Shown piece after piece: positions 9,500 to 17,773 of a DNA stretch of 64,000 bases (the first letter of the stretch is position 1; every line of letters starts with the position of its first letter). The notes beneath the pieces are model-generated. The model had not been told where the DNA came from. It was given only the letters and a program-made list of their open reading frames with translations, and searched no databases. The position numbers and the translations under genes are program-made. This DNA comes from Occallatibacter riparius. GTDB lineage: Bacteria; Acidobacteriota; Terriglobia; Terriglobales; Acidobacteriaceae. The DNA is taken from the NCBI RefSeq assembly GCF_025264625.1, contig NZ_CP093313.1, positions 62,001 through 126,000 on the forward strand. The letters are read 5' to 3'.

Positions 9500-9889
9500 T
9501 CAGCTGGCGGGTACCAGCACAGGGGCCCCTTTGTCTTTCACAAGAAACACGACGAATCTCGCCGGCTTGGTCTGGCTCGCGTTCCGCCCAACGACGTGAA
9601 CATCATCAGGTCCTTCGTAGAAGGTCTGACCCGCTTTGAGAGTCGTTTCCTTTCCACCTCTCACCTGCATCACGATCGAGCCTTCCAGCACGTAAACAAA
9701 CGCATTCGCGTAGTGCCGATGGGTCGGGTCCGAGCTGCCCGGCGGGTATTCCACTGTAATCATCAGGCCTTCTTTCCCGGGAAGGTTTGGCAGGTCTTTC
9801 GACAAGATCGGCGTCACCTTTGCCTCCTGCGCTACCAGCGAGCTGGACATGAGACACGCCAGCGCCAGAACTACTTTCGTGAACGTCAT
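9500..9889 (-). CDS. Secreted cupin-domain protein
   Basis: A 129-aa protein read from the ATG at 9889, which puts a clear signal peptide at the N-terminus (MTFTKVVLALACLMSSSLVA, cleavage after AQ or nearby). The rest is one small beta-barrel cupin: PTHRHYANAFVYVLEG carries the His-x-His and downstream residues of cupin motif 1, and GQTFYEGPDDVHVVGRN is motif 2. Such proteins bind a metal; activity ranges from sensor to dioxygenase and cannot be assigned. It lies 43 bp upstream of the alpha/beta hydrolase gene on the same strand and may be co-transcribed with it. Confidence 0.82.
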   Translation of the reverse strand: MTFTKVVLALACLMSSSLVAQEAKVTPILSKDLPNLPGKEGLMITVEYPPGSSDPTHRHYANAFVYVLEGSIVMQVRGGKETTLKAGQTFYEGPDDVHVVGRNASQTKPARFVVFLVKDKGAPVLVPAS

Positions 9890-10024
9890 GACTTTAACCT
9901 TTCGTGTGATTGATGCCAGTTGAATGTGCGTCAGTACCGACATTGGTGACCGGCGTAGCTTCTCATGGCCGGCTCACCCGGGGTGCCCAGTGCGACAGTA
10001 TTAGCTGCCTTCTCCAGGGTCGTT

Positions 10025-10792
10025 CTACTTGGCCACTGCGCCAACGGGCGTAGACTGCGTGAGCCAGGTATCGAAGCGAGTCTCGCCGAGTCGCGCGCCT
10101 TTGTCAGGAATCAGGGCCCTCTCGCTCACCTCGATCCCGTAATAGCGCCCATGCGGATCGGAAATCACCTCGCGGGGATCCTGTCGCGCGGCCAGCGAAC
10201 GGCGGGCAAGTTCATCCAGGCGAAACTGTTCGGGCCCCCCGATTTCGACCGTGCCATTCACTGGTGGGTTCGTCACAATCCTAGCCAACGCACTCGCCAC
10301 ATCATCGGCGGCCATCGGCTGAATAAGGGCCGGGGGCATGCGGACTTTATCGCCCTCTGTGGAATAGTCGACGATCTGCTTTATGAACTCGAAGAACTGC
10401 GTCGCGCGGACGATCGTGTAGGGGATCTTCGATGCTTTGATCAGGTTCTCCTGTGCAAGCTTTGCGCGGAAGAACCCGCTGGCAAGCAGGCGCTCGGTTC
10501 CCACGACGGAAAGTGCAACGTGATGTCCGACTCCCGCAGTCGCTTCACAGGCGAGAAGATTCCGCGTTGATGTCTCAAAAAACTTCAGCACCGCCGCGTC
10601 TTCCCACGAAGGGGAGTTTGTCACATCAACAACCACCGAAGCACCGTTCAGCGCATCTGCCAGTCCGTCCCCCGTAACACTATTTACGCCGGTATTGGGT
10701 GACGCGGCTAACGCTTCGTGCCCGTGCTCGCGCAATTTCTTGACAAGCTTCGATCCGATCAGCCCGGTACCGCCAATCACTACGATTTTCAT
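10025..10792 (-). CDS. NAD(P)-binding NmrA/atypical SDR-like protein
   Basis: A 255-aa Rossmann protein. It begins MKIVVIGGTGLIGSKLVKKL, the GxxGxxG nucleotide motif of extended or atypical SDRs, then VVVDVTNSPSWED and VGHHVALSVVGTERL; IPYTIVRATQFFEFI is the usual NmrA-type segment, and ADDVASALARIV closes the fold. No complete YxxxK active site is visible, as is common in NmrA-like redox sensors. GGAGAG precedes the ATG. It probably binds NADP(H) in the cytoplasm; whether it reduces a substrate or acts as a redox sensor is open. Confidence 0.85.
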   Translation of the reverse strand: MKIVVIGGTGLIGSKLVKKLREHGHEALAASPNTGVNSVTGDGLADALNGASVVVDVTNSPSWEDAAVLKFFETSTRNLLACEATAGVGHHVALSVVGTERLLASGFFRAKLAQENLIKASKIPYTIVRATQFFEFIKQIVDYSTEGDKVRMPPALIQPMAADDVASALARIVTNPPVNGTVEIGGPEQFRLDELARRSLAARQDPREVISDPHGRYYGIEVSERALIPDKGARLGETRFDTWLTQSTPVGAVAK

Positions 10793-11035
10793 GATCTCTC
10801 CTTGTTATCCTCCGAGTGGCTATTCGCTTCTGCCATTCGTATTCGCTAAGACCGAATGCGGTGACGTTTTGTGACACGAAAGAACACCATAATGGCTTCC
10901 TCGTTTGTGCTAATCCCAGCGGTCATTCGCGTATGATTTTTGTTCGCTGATTCGCCACGCCACATCGATCGGTCGCCGCATTGCTTTCTTAGCGGTGAGT
11001 TCGTGGCGATGGGAACTTATTAGTGCGGCCAACCG

Positions 11036-11620
11036 TCAGGCCGAGTGGGGGGACAATTGCTTCTCAATTCGCCTGTCAGGAATCACCCACATCAGTGCGG
11101 TGCCCACAAGAACCGCCTGGGCAAGCAGGGACGAACGCAGAGTCGCAACACCCGCCACTATGTACAGCACGAGCGACACCTTACCTTTCCAGTCGCGCCC
11201 GATCGCCCTTTTCAAGATTGAGTCTTGTCCTTGTGCCCGGATGATTACCAGCTGGAGCATGTAATACGCAACCGCGGCCATGAACAGTACCAACGTGTAC
11301 AGCGCGGTAGGTAGCGCGGCGAAATGATTTTCACCCATCCACCCGGTTGTGAATGGAAACAACGATAACCAAAACAACAAATGCAGGTTCGCCCAGAGCG
11401 TTGCGCCTGTCACGACGGTGCAGACATGCAGCAGGTGGTGGTGGTTGCTCCAATAGATGCCCACAAAAACATAGCTCAGTACGTAGCTCAGAATTATCGG
11501 CAGCAATGGCTCAAGGTCTTTCAGACTACCGCCCCGCGGTACCTTCATTTCGAGCACCATGATCGTGATAATGATTGCGATTACCCCGTCACTGAACGCT
11601 TCTAACCGTCGCGCAGTCAC
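11036..11620 (-). CDS. TMEM175-family (DUF1211) potassium channel-like membrane protein
   Basis: A 194-aa protein with six likely membrane helices. The first carries the family signature RLEAFSDGVIAIIITIMVLE, which contains the RxxxFSD motif that lines the pore in bacterial TMEM175 channels. Later conserved positions include VFVGIYWSNHHHLLH and LWANLHLLFWLSLFPF. The start is GTG 11620 with GGGAGG four bases upstream. Bacterial TMEM175 proteins conduct K+ as tetramers of six-helix subunits; the one-repeat length fits. Physiological role here unknown. Confidence 0.87.
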   Translation of the reverse strand: MTARRLEAFSDGVIAIIITIMVLEMKVPRGGSLKDLEPLLPIILSYVLSYVFVGIYWSNHHHLLHVCTVVTGATLWANLHLLFWLSLFPFTTGWMGENHFAALPTALYTLVLFMAAVAYYMLQLVIIRAQGQDSILKRAIGRDWKGKVSLVLYIVAGVATLRSSLLAQAVLVGTALMWVIPDRRIEKQLSPHSA

Positions 11621-11774
11621 GCTGCCTCCCTTGAACTCCCGGAGCGTCTCTGATAATGATTGGCCGCAATTTGAGTGACGAACTCACAACCACGGGCCAC
11701 GAATTGATACAAAGCCACGCATTTCCGGAAAGCACCTCAGAGTATGAGGTGCTCAGCCGCGGTTTGCGATCTAG

Positions 11775-12128
11775 CTAAAACGCTTCCACGCAGCCACTTT
11801 CGCCTTCGACAACAACGGGGAAGGTCTTAAGAGGGTCTGCGGCCGGGTCCCTCAGTACGGCGCCTGTACACACGTTGAACTGAGCGCCATGCCAGGGACA
11901 AGTGACCGTCGAGCCGTCAAGGTGGCCTTCGCTTAGAGGACCTCCTCTATGAGTACATCTCGCCTGAGTCGCACAGAATTTCCCCGCTATGTTAAACACG
12001 GCTGCTTCGCCCACAGGTAAAGCAGATCCGGGCGGGAGCTCGCTCATCCGAAATTGATTCTTGTTGAGCATCCCTGACTCTTCGTTGGTGGAAGGCGAAA
12101 CCTCTGTCTGATGTCGATTGATCTGCAT
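11775..12128 (-). CDS. Rieske [2Fe-2S] ferredoxin-like protein
   Basis: Read as 117 aa from the ATG at 12128, which has GAGG seven bases upstream; a second possible start is 12071. Both Rieske cluster-binding boxes are intact: CTHRGGPL (CxH) and CPWHGAQF (CxxH), about 18 residues apart. There is no signal peptide or membrane helix, so it is a soluble ferredoxin of the type that feeds electrons to an oxygenase, or a NirD-like subunit. No oxygenase large subunit lies nearby. It is divergent, 187 bp away, from the gene for a ferritin-fold protein, which may be its partner (inference). Confidence 0.87.
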   Translation of the reverse strand: MQINRHQTEVSPSTNEESGMLNKNQFRMSELPPGSALPVGEAAVFNIAGKFCATQARCTHRGGPLSEGHLDGSTVTCPWHGAQFNVCTGAVLRDPAADPLKTFPVVVEGESGCVEAF

Positions 12129-12315
12129 AGGGATCCTCGCACTTTTTGATCGATTTGCGGTTAGACCCTCAGGATTGGGGCCTTGGTTCACGCAAAGACC
12201 GGGCAGCTCTTCAAAACGTGACAAGGAAATGCGGCCGCAAAAGATCTGATCGAGACGGTCACGAATCGGCGCGCCACCTGGTCTTTGCGTACACAAGCTG
12301 TAATGGAGTACTGCG

Positions 12316-13428
12316 ATGGGCAAGCCAGGTTCGAGCGCTCTTCTCATCAGCGCGGCGCCTTCTCCGGCGAAGATGCAAATGCCTTCTCGTTTGGGTCGTA
12401 CGATCAATTCTCTCGATGGCCTCCGGGAACATTTGCAATGGGCCATCGAGTTGGAGCATTCGACGATCCCACCGTATCTGTGCGCGCTGTATTCAATCGA
12501 AGCCGGACACAATTCGGAAGCTGCCGAAGTCTTATCTAGTGTACTTGTTGAGGAGATGTTGCACCTTGCGCTTGCCGCCAATTTACTGAACGCGGTCGGC
12601 GGTCAACCACGACTGGTTATCCCGGAGATGCTGCCGGGCTACCCCCGTTATCTGCCACATGGTGACCGCTCCTTTGAGATCTCATTGCTTCGTTTCAGCC
12701 CTGAAGCGGTCGAAACATTCTTGAAGATCGAGCAGCCGTCGCCAGCAGGCGCTCCTCCCGAAGATGACAACTATCAGACAATCACTCAGTTTTATGGCGC
12801 CATTAAACGAGGAATTTGCGATCTGTCGAGTTCACTCAGCGAATCGACCGTTTTCTGCGGCAACCCGATCCGCCAGATCACCGATCAGCACCTCTACAGT
12901 GGTGGCGGACGCATTATCGAGGTCCGTGATCTTTCTTCGGCTCTGCTCGCGCTGGACGAGATTGTGGAGCAAGGAGAAGGAGCTAACCATGATCAGGTTT
13001 GGGATGGAGACCGAGACGTATTCCATCCAGACCGTGATCAGGTTGCCCACTACTATCGCTTCCAAGAACTCAGACTGGGCAGGCGCTATCAGCGCGGCGA
13101 TACGCCAAAGTCTGGCCCGACGGGTAATCCCATCACAGTGGACTGGAATGCTGTCCGACCTATGAGCGCCAACCCCAGGATTGCCAACCACGTTGCCGGC
13201 AGTCCAATTCGAATTGCCCAGGAACAATACCGCCTGACTTATTGCACGCTCTTGCGGGATCTAGAAGACGCGTTCAGCGGCGCCCCACAGAACCTAGGTG
13301 CCGCAATCGGCGGAATGTACATCTTGAAGGCGCAGGCCGAACGATTGATGCAAATGCCGATCGAAGACGGAACAGCAACCGCAGGTCCGGCATTCGAGTA
13401 TGTCGATCTGCATCGCGGGAGTGTTTGA
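12316..13428 (+). CDS. Ferritin-like-fold protein related to VioB / iminophenyl-pyruvate dimer synthase
   Basis: A 370-aa protein with GGAG eight bases before the ATG. About residues 30-240 resemble the ferritin-like domain of VioB/RebD-type proteins: LREHLQWAIELEHSTIPPYL and the second helix VEEMLHLALAANLLNAVGG supply Glu/His ligands for a diiron or heme-like centre. The C-terminal third (YRLTYCTLLRDLEDAFSG) belongs to the same architecture. In violacein and rebeccamycin synthesis VioB homologues couple indole imines, but stand-alone members of unknown function are common. No tryptophan oxidase or other pigment gene is present, so a violacein-like pathway is not supported. The divergent Rieske ferredoxin could be an electron partner. 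Confidence 0.75.
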   Translation: MGKPGSSALLISAAPSPAKMQMPSRLGRTINSLDGLREHLQWAIELEHSTIPPYLCALYSIEAGHNSEAAEVLSSVLVEEMLHLALAANLLNAVGGQPRLVIPEMLPGYPRYLPHGDRSFEISLLRFSPEAVETFLKIEQPSPAGAPPEDDNYQTITQFYGAIKRGICDLSSSLSESTVFCGNPIRQITDQHLYSGGGRIIEVRDLSSALLALDEIVEQGEGANHDQVWDGDRDVFHPDRDQVAHYYRFQELRLGRRYQRGDTPKSGPTGNPITVDWNAVRPMSANPRIANHVAGSPIRIAQEQYRLTYCTLLRDLEDAFSGAPQNLGAAIGGMYILKAQAERLMQMPIEDGTATAGPAFEYVDLHRGSV

Positions 13429-13586
13429 ATTCCTGCGGGCGCGTGAGGAGTTGCATAGCCCGAACAAAGATCCAGCAGACCAAGACGCAAGTCAGCCGAA
13501 GCGATGATCGATAGGAACGCCCCTGGGAGCCAACACCAGAGAATGTCGAATACCAAAATGCTGAGCCATTCAAGGGAGGACACCAG

Positions 13587-13847
13587 ATGCATAGAGCAGC
13601 CGAAACCAAACAGGACGAACTGAGCACAAATCACTCATTCAACAGCGAGGATTCCTCTCTGGTTGCTTCCGCCAGAGCGGGCGACTGCGAGGCTTTCGAT
13701 GTCCTTGCTTCAACCTACCGGAAAAGAATTCTCAATCTCGCCAGACGTATCACAAGGAATCATGAAGACGCCGAGGACGTCACGCAACGGACGTTGATGA
13801 AGGCGTTTCTCAATGTGCGCGGCTTCAAAGAACCTGCGCGTTTATGA
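13587..13847 (+). CDS. ECF sigma factor, N-terminal piece (region 2)
   Basis: An 86-aa reading frame with GGAGG seven bases before its ATG. It holds sigma region 2: SLVASARAGDCEAFDVLAST and RNHEDAEDVTQRTLMKAFLN, which includes the core-binding and -10-recognition helices. It stops at TGA 13845-13847, where the next frame begins at ATG 13844 (ATGA overlap), so region 4 lies in a second frame. Adding one T to the TTT at 13841-13843 would restore a continuous sigma factor (ARFMTWLKRIAINE). It is therefore either a frameshifted gene (mutation or sequencing error in a T-run) or a sigma factor made as two translationally coupled parts. Confidence 0.7.
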   Translation: MHRAAETKQDELSTNHSFNSEDSSLVASARAGDCEAFDVLASTYRKRILNLARRITRNHEDAEDVTQRTLMKAFLNVRGFKEPARL

Positions 13848-14251
13848 CCTGGCTCAAGCGCATTGCGATCAATGAGGCGCTCATGCTGAAGCGGTACATA
13901 AAGAGCCGACCCGAAGTTGGCTGGCCACAGTCCCCTGAAGCTGGAGAACTTGGACTTTCCTTTGAATTTGCAGACGTCAGACCGAATCCCGAGCAGTGCT
14001 TTGAAACGCACGAATGGCGTCAGTTCCTGTTGGCTGAGATTAAGAAACTCACGCCAAACGCGCGATCAGCGATGGAAACGCGTTATCTGAACGAGTATTC
14101 GATGAAAGATCTGGCTGTCGCATTGGGCATTTCGGTGAGTGCAACAAAGGCTCGCCTGTTCCGAAGCCGAAATATTCTTCGGGCCGAACTCACACGTTCA
14201 CTTAATACCAGGGGGACAGGACGTGACCAGCCAACAAGCCTTCCTGCATGA
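13844..14251 (+). CDS. ECF sigma factor, C-terminal piece (region 4)
   Basis: A 135-aa reading frame that starts at the ATGA overlap with the region-2 frame. It opens MTWLKRIAINEALMLKR, the end of region 2 in normal ECF factors, then has a linker and region 4: LAEIKKLTPNARSAMETRYL and YSMKDLAVALGISVSATKAR, the helix-turn-helix that reads the -35 element. Both halves look undamaged in themselves, which favours a recent frameshift or a functional split. No anti-sigma gene is evident next to it. A run of ten G lies 32 bp downstream. Confidence 0.7.
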   Translation: MTWLKRIAINEALMLKRYIKSRPEVGWPQSPEAGELGLSFEFADVRPNPEQCFETHEWRQFLLAEIKKLTPNARSAMETRYLNEYSMKDLAVALGISVSATKARLFRSRNILRAELTRSLNTRGTGRDQPTSLPA

Positions 14252-14283
14252 AGAGTCGCTCACTCCTCGCTAGGGCATAAAGT

Positions 14284-14293
14284 GGGGGGGGGG
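14284..14293 (+). repeat. Homopolymer of ten G
   Basis: A G10 tract follows the split sigma factor gene. Such tracts slip during replication and are error-prone in sequencing and assembly. It is outside any supported gene. Confidence 0.9.
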
Positions 14294-14420
14294 AATTCGT
14301 GGCGGTATTCGAGAATGCGCGAGTTGGGAGCGGCAATACGGAGCAGTGCTGCCAGCATAACTATCACTCATCCAAACTTTGAGTGGACTTTTATTTGCAG
14401 GATGGAGTTAGGAAACATCA

Positions 14421-14687
14421 ATGTTCATCTTCGAGAGCAAGAACAGAAAAATGCGAGCCGACACAGATGCCTGCTACGAGGCCGTCGCAAGTCAGGAAGA
14501 AGCATACCTTGAAAACGCAGAAGAAGACCTGCGCATGATCTTGGAAGCCGACGATCCGGCTCCACACTCAGGTGCGGAGCCCGATCAACAACGAGAGAAC
14601 GCAGTCGAAGAACTCATCACCGGCGATTCTGACGATCCTCCGCTTAGCGAAGACTCCGTTGCAGAAATGCTTCGGCCGCTTCTGTAG
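14421..14687 (+). CDS. Small acidic protein of unknown function
   Basis: An 88-aa frame with a good ribosome site (AGGAAA) seven bases before the ATG. It is strongly acidic (EEAYLENAEEDLRMILEADD, then SGAEPDQQRENAVEELI) and shows no membrane helix, signal peptide or known motif. It follows the split sigma factor by 170 bp on the same strand. I do not recognise it. The low-complexity acidic composition could mean a small regulator or chaperone-like protein, or a chance frame. Confidence 0.45.
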   Translation: MFIFESKNRKMRADTDACYEAVASQEEAYLENAEEDLRMILEADDPAPHSGAEPDQQRENAVEELITGDSDDPPLSEDSVAEMLRPLL

Positions 14688-14956
14688 CCGAATCGAACCG
14701 TGCGCAGCACTCATCGGGCCAAGGGTTGAATCAGTGTCCTCCACGGGACCCTCGAGGTATCTGACACTCAAGGACGGCGAACTATGTCACTGGCTGGATT
14801 AGCCACGGAACCGAATCTGACGAGCCGTCGCGTCGCAGCGTCTGAGGAGAGCGATAATTTCCAACTTGGGGGAAGGACTTTCTCTGAGAGGTCAACTCGC
14901 CTTCCAACTGGAAACCTGATCAAGTGCGATTCTCGTGACGCACGACGAGGTGTTGC

Positions 14957-15292
14957 GTGAAGATTAGCCCTGACGCCGGGAAGCCGGCTGACCAGTCCGT
15001 GCTGGTCAACGTTCCGAAGCTCGTTACAGCCTACTACGAGTCGCGGCCAGATCCGAGCAATCCTAGACAGCGGGTTGCCTTCGGTACCTCCGGCCATCGC
15101 GGATCTGCGCTGGATGTTGCATTCAACGAGTGGCACATTCTGGCCATTTCTCAGGCGATCTGTGATTATCGCAAGCTCCGGAAAATCGATGGGCCGCTAT
15201 TTCTTGGGATGGATACCCACGCGCTCTCCGAACCAGCATTCGCGAGCGCGATGGAAGTGCTCGCGGCTAATGATATCGACTTCATCACTTGA
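14957..15292 (+). pseudogene. pgm: Phosphoglucomutase, N-terminal fragment
   Basis: From GTG 14957 (GAGG upstream) 111 residues match the start of the alpha-D-glucose phosphate-specific phosphoglucomutase: [19 protein letters not shown] contains the phosphoserine loop (TSGHRG), then [13 protein letters not shown] and [20 protein letters not shown]. The intact enzyme has about 545 residues. The similarity stops at NDIDFIT followed by a stop codon, and the downstream sequence in any frame does not continue the family. The active-site loop is present, but metal-binding, sugar-binding and phosphate domains are lost, so it should be inactive. It is a deletion remnant. Confidence 0.8.
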
Positions 15293-15508
15293 AGGTCTCG
15301 TGAGGCTCGGGGTCTGTGCCCGCGTTCCTGTCGTTCGCTTGCTCGAGACGTATCCCATTGCGGCCACAAAGCTAGACGCCAAGATGCAGGACTCGACAAT
15401 GTTGACAAAGAACATTGAGACGCGAACCTCCAGCCAGGCTAGATCTTGCAGCGCTTATCGGGCAAGCCGCTCCAGCGGCCCAGCCTGGCTCTCAGGTATG
15501 CTTCGTGC

Positions 15509-16231
15509 TTACCACTTGCCAACATGCGCGCCGTCATCAACGTATAGAACCTCGCCGGTTACATGACTGGCCTCGCTCAGATATATAACGGCATCGGCGA
15601 TGTCTCTCGGTTCAGCGATTGCCCCCATCGGAGAGAAGGAGTTCAGGAAATCCTTCGGAGTGCCCCTGTGCATAGGAGTGTCGACAATCCCGGGCGCGAC
15701 CGCATTGAATCGGATCTTCTCTATTGCGTATTCAGCTGCCAGGCTGAGGGTAATCGAGTTCAACCCTCCTTTTGTGATCATCGGTATCGAGCCACGAGCT
15801 CCTGCGATGGGGTGGTCTGCCGTCGACGACGTGATGGTCGTTACGCTGCCTCCTGTACCCTGCTTCAGCATTTGTGCGACTGCCCGCTGGCTGATGTAAA
15901 TGAAACCCTCCAGGTTCGTGGAGACAAATGCGCGAAAGTCCTCGGCGGTGTAGGCGGTGAATGGTTTCGATGCGAAGACACCCGCATTGTTCACCAGATG
16001 ATCGATTGTGCCAAATCTGTCGACTGCAATCCTTGCGATCTTTTCAGCCGTCTCGGGAAGACCGATGTCCCCATCGACCAACGCCAATCTCGGCGACGGT
16101 GGCAGACCTGATTTGGAAATTGCACGTGAGGTCGCGATGACGTCATAGTCCCGATCCAGAAAGGCCTGGACAACCGCTGCCCCAATCCCTTGGGACGCGC
16201 CGGTCACGATAGCTGTCTTCTTCCGTGTCAT
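15509..16231 (-). CDS. Short-chain dehydrogenase/reductase with altered active site
   Basis: A 240-aa classical-length SDR: IVTGASQGIGAAVV (cofactor loop), HLVNNAGVF (NNAG), TTITSSTADHP (catalytic Ser region) and RFNAVAPGIVDTPMH (PG motif). The position four before the active-site Lys, normally Tyr of YxxxK, reads P in SIPMITKGGLN, so the proton-donating Tyr is missing; the Lys is kept. A subgroup of SDRs shares this change, and their activity is uncertain. GGAG precedes the ATG. Substrate unknown. Confidence 0.85.
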   Translation of the reverse strand: MTRKKTAIVTGASQGIGAAVVQAFLDRDYDVIATSRAISKSGLPPSPRLALVDGDIGLPETAEKIARIAVDRFGTIDHLVNNAGVFASKPFTAYTAEDFRAFVSTNLEGFIYISQRAVAQMLKQGTGGSVTTITSSTADHPIAGARGSIPMITKGGLNSITLSLAAEYAIEKIRFNAVAPGIVDTPMHRGTPKDFLNSFSPMGAIAEPRDIADAVIYLSEASHVTGEVLYVDDGAHVGKW

Positions 16232-16358
16232 TTCTCACTCCGTTCAGCAAAGGTCGAGTGCCGGAGGCTCTTGTTTTAGAAGGAGGGTTTTACACGTCCT
16301 GTCAGTGAGACTGGGCCGCTAGCGGTCTGGAGTAGACCACTGCGGTACGAGATGATTG

Positions 16359-17138
16359 TTAGCTCGGGTCAACGCAAAGGGTCCCACCGTTCCACAATTT
16401 TGATGACATCGTGGCAACGAACTTTTGGATGCGGTTAGGGCCGACGGCCCGGAACTGTGTCAAGGCTGCGGACCGGCTAGCCCCTGCAAAGGCCGCTGCA
16501 TCCCTCGCGAGAACATTCTCAAGTGCCGAGAGATCTCCGATTTGAGCAGCCTGGATGAAGGCATCAAGAAGGCGCGTCTTTTCGACGGAGATAACGGACG
16601 AGCGCCTCCCTTCGGCAAGATGCTTTCGAGCTCTAACAACGAGTTGTCGACTGTTTGCTTCCGCAATTCTCAAAACTTCTGCAATTTGGCTGTAGGAATA
16701 ATCGAACGCTTCACGCAGGATGTAAGCCGCACGCTCTGGCGGCGAGAGTCTCTCGAGCAGCATGGCGATTGCGTGCTCTAATCCGGCATTGCGGATCGCA
16801 CCTAGTTCAGGGTTTGCCCGCGTCTCTATCAGCTCTGGAAGCCATGGACTATCGAAGGTTTCGCGACGCCAGCGCGCGGATTGGGCGATATTGAGACACA
16901 ACCTTGTGGTAGTCGTCGCGAGGAACGCGGGCACATCCAGCACCACACTGCGATTAGTCTGTTGCCACCTCAGCCAGGCATCCTGCACTACATCTTCCGC
17001 CTCTGCCGCGCTCTGCAGGATGCGGAAGGCAATTGCGAACAGACGCGGACGGACTTCGGTGAATGCAGCGATATCGGTTGCAAGCTCGCGGGTGATCGTA
17101 TCAAATGCCTGTGTAGGAAGTACCTCTGCAGTAGCCAT
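16359..17138 (-). CDS. ECF41-type RNA polymerase sigma factor
   Basis: A 259-aa sigma-70 family protein. Region 2 (RPRLFAIAFRILQSAAEAED, VVQDAWLRWQQ) and region 4 (LERLSPPERAAYILREAFDY, SYSQIAEVLRIAEANSRQ) are clear, and WLPELIE in the linker matches the ECF41 signature. This group has a C-terminal SnoaL-like domain that controls activity instead of a separate anti-sigma factor. Here that extension (about residues 180-259) is some 30-40 residues shorter than usual, so the regulation may be altered. AGGAG seven bases before the ATG. A TetR-like gene lies upstream on the same strand. Confidence 0.88.
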   Translation of the reverse strand: MATAEVLPTQAFDTITRELATDIAAFTEVRPRLFAIAFRILQSAAEAEDVVQDAWLRWQQTNRSVVLDVPAFLATTTTRLCLNIAQSARWRRETFDSPWLPELIETRANPELGAIRNAGLEHAIAMLLERLSPPERAAYILREAFDYSYSQIAEVLRIAEANSRQLVVRARKHLAEGRRSSVISVEKTRLLDAFIQAAQIGDLSALENVLARDAAAFAGASRSAALTQFRAVGPNRIQKFVATMSSKLWNGGTLCVDPS

Positions 17139-17185
17139 GAAAAGCTCCTATTTGAACCGGCGTGTTTCCCTTCGACCGAAGGTGC

Positions 17186-17773
17186 TTAGTTGAATGCGGC
17201 TGATAAAGCGCGTTGAAGACATTCCAAAAGAAGCTGCGCAGTCTTAAGCTCCGACAAGTCGCCCGTTGCTTGAGTCGTCGCCATCGTGCGCTCGATTATC
17301 AGAACTGCAGCAGAGGCAGCTAGCTCAGGACAGTGAAGCCCCATTTTTGTCGCCGACAGTTCGATACATCGTCTTAACTGATCCTTCGGGGAGCTGCTGA
17401 TTTCGGGGCTCTGACCATCGAAGTCACAATGTGAAACGATGCCCTTGATAAGGGCGGAGCAACGCAACTGCGAATTCTCGAACCATTCCCGCAGCACGTC
17501 AGCGATTATTTCCAAACCTCGCCCGGTATTCGTCTCGCTTCGCATGTTGATCTGGTATTGAAACCAGCCCACCCAGACTGCGTCTCGACCGTCGAGGAAT
17601 GCTTGGATGACGCCTTCTTTCGTCCGCACTCCTTCATGGAGGGTCGATTCGTACACTCGGGTTCCATCCAGAGTCGGTAGCGCCTGTACTCTTTCAGAGC
17701 CTCGGTAGAAGACCACCAATGAACTCACAACAATGGAATCGCTCGTTCCCCTGCGCTGTATGATCCTGGCCAT
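17186..17773 (-). CDS. TetR-like protein with degenerate DNA-binding domain
   Basis: Read as 195 aa from the ATG at 17773, which has GGAGGAGAG just upstream; the longer start at 17791 would overlap that site. Residues from about 70 onward match the C-terminal part of TetR regulators of the LfrR/YjdC-like type (VIQAFLDGRDAVWVGWFQYQ, IADVLREWFENSQLRCSALI, TMATTQATGDLSELKTA). The N-terminal 65 residues, where the helix-turn-helix should be, are not convincing and contain GTRVYESTLHEGVRTKEG in place of the usual YHHFxSKE stretch. It may have lost specific DNA binding or had its start rewritten by a frameshift. Confidence 0.6.
   Translation of the reverse strand: MARIIQRRGTSDSIVVSSLVVFYRGSERVQALPTLDGTRVYESTLHEGVRTKEGVIQAFLDGRDAVWVGWFQYQINMRSETNTGRGLEIIADVLREWFENSQLRCSALIKGIVSHCDFDGQSPEISSSPKDQLRRCIELSATKMGLHCPELAASAAVLIIERTMATTQATGDLSELKTAQLLLECLQRALSAAFN

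Noticed and set aside
12316..13428. Violacein or bisindole pigment cluster
   Set aside because: Only a VioB-like ferritin-fold protein is present; no tryptophan oxidase or monooxygenases nearby.
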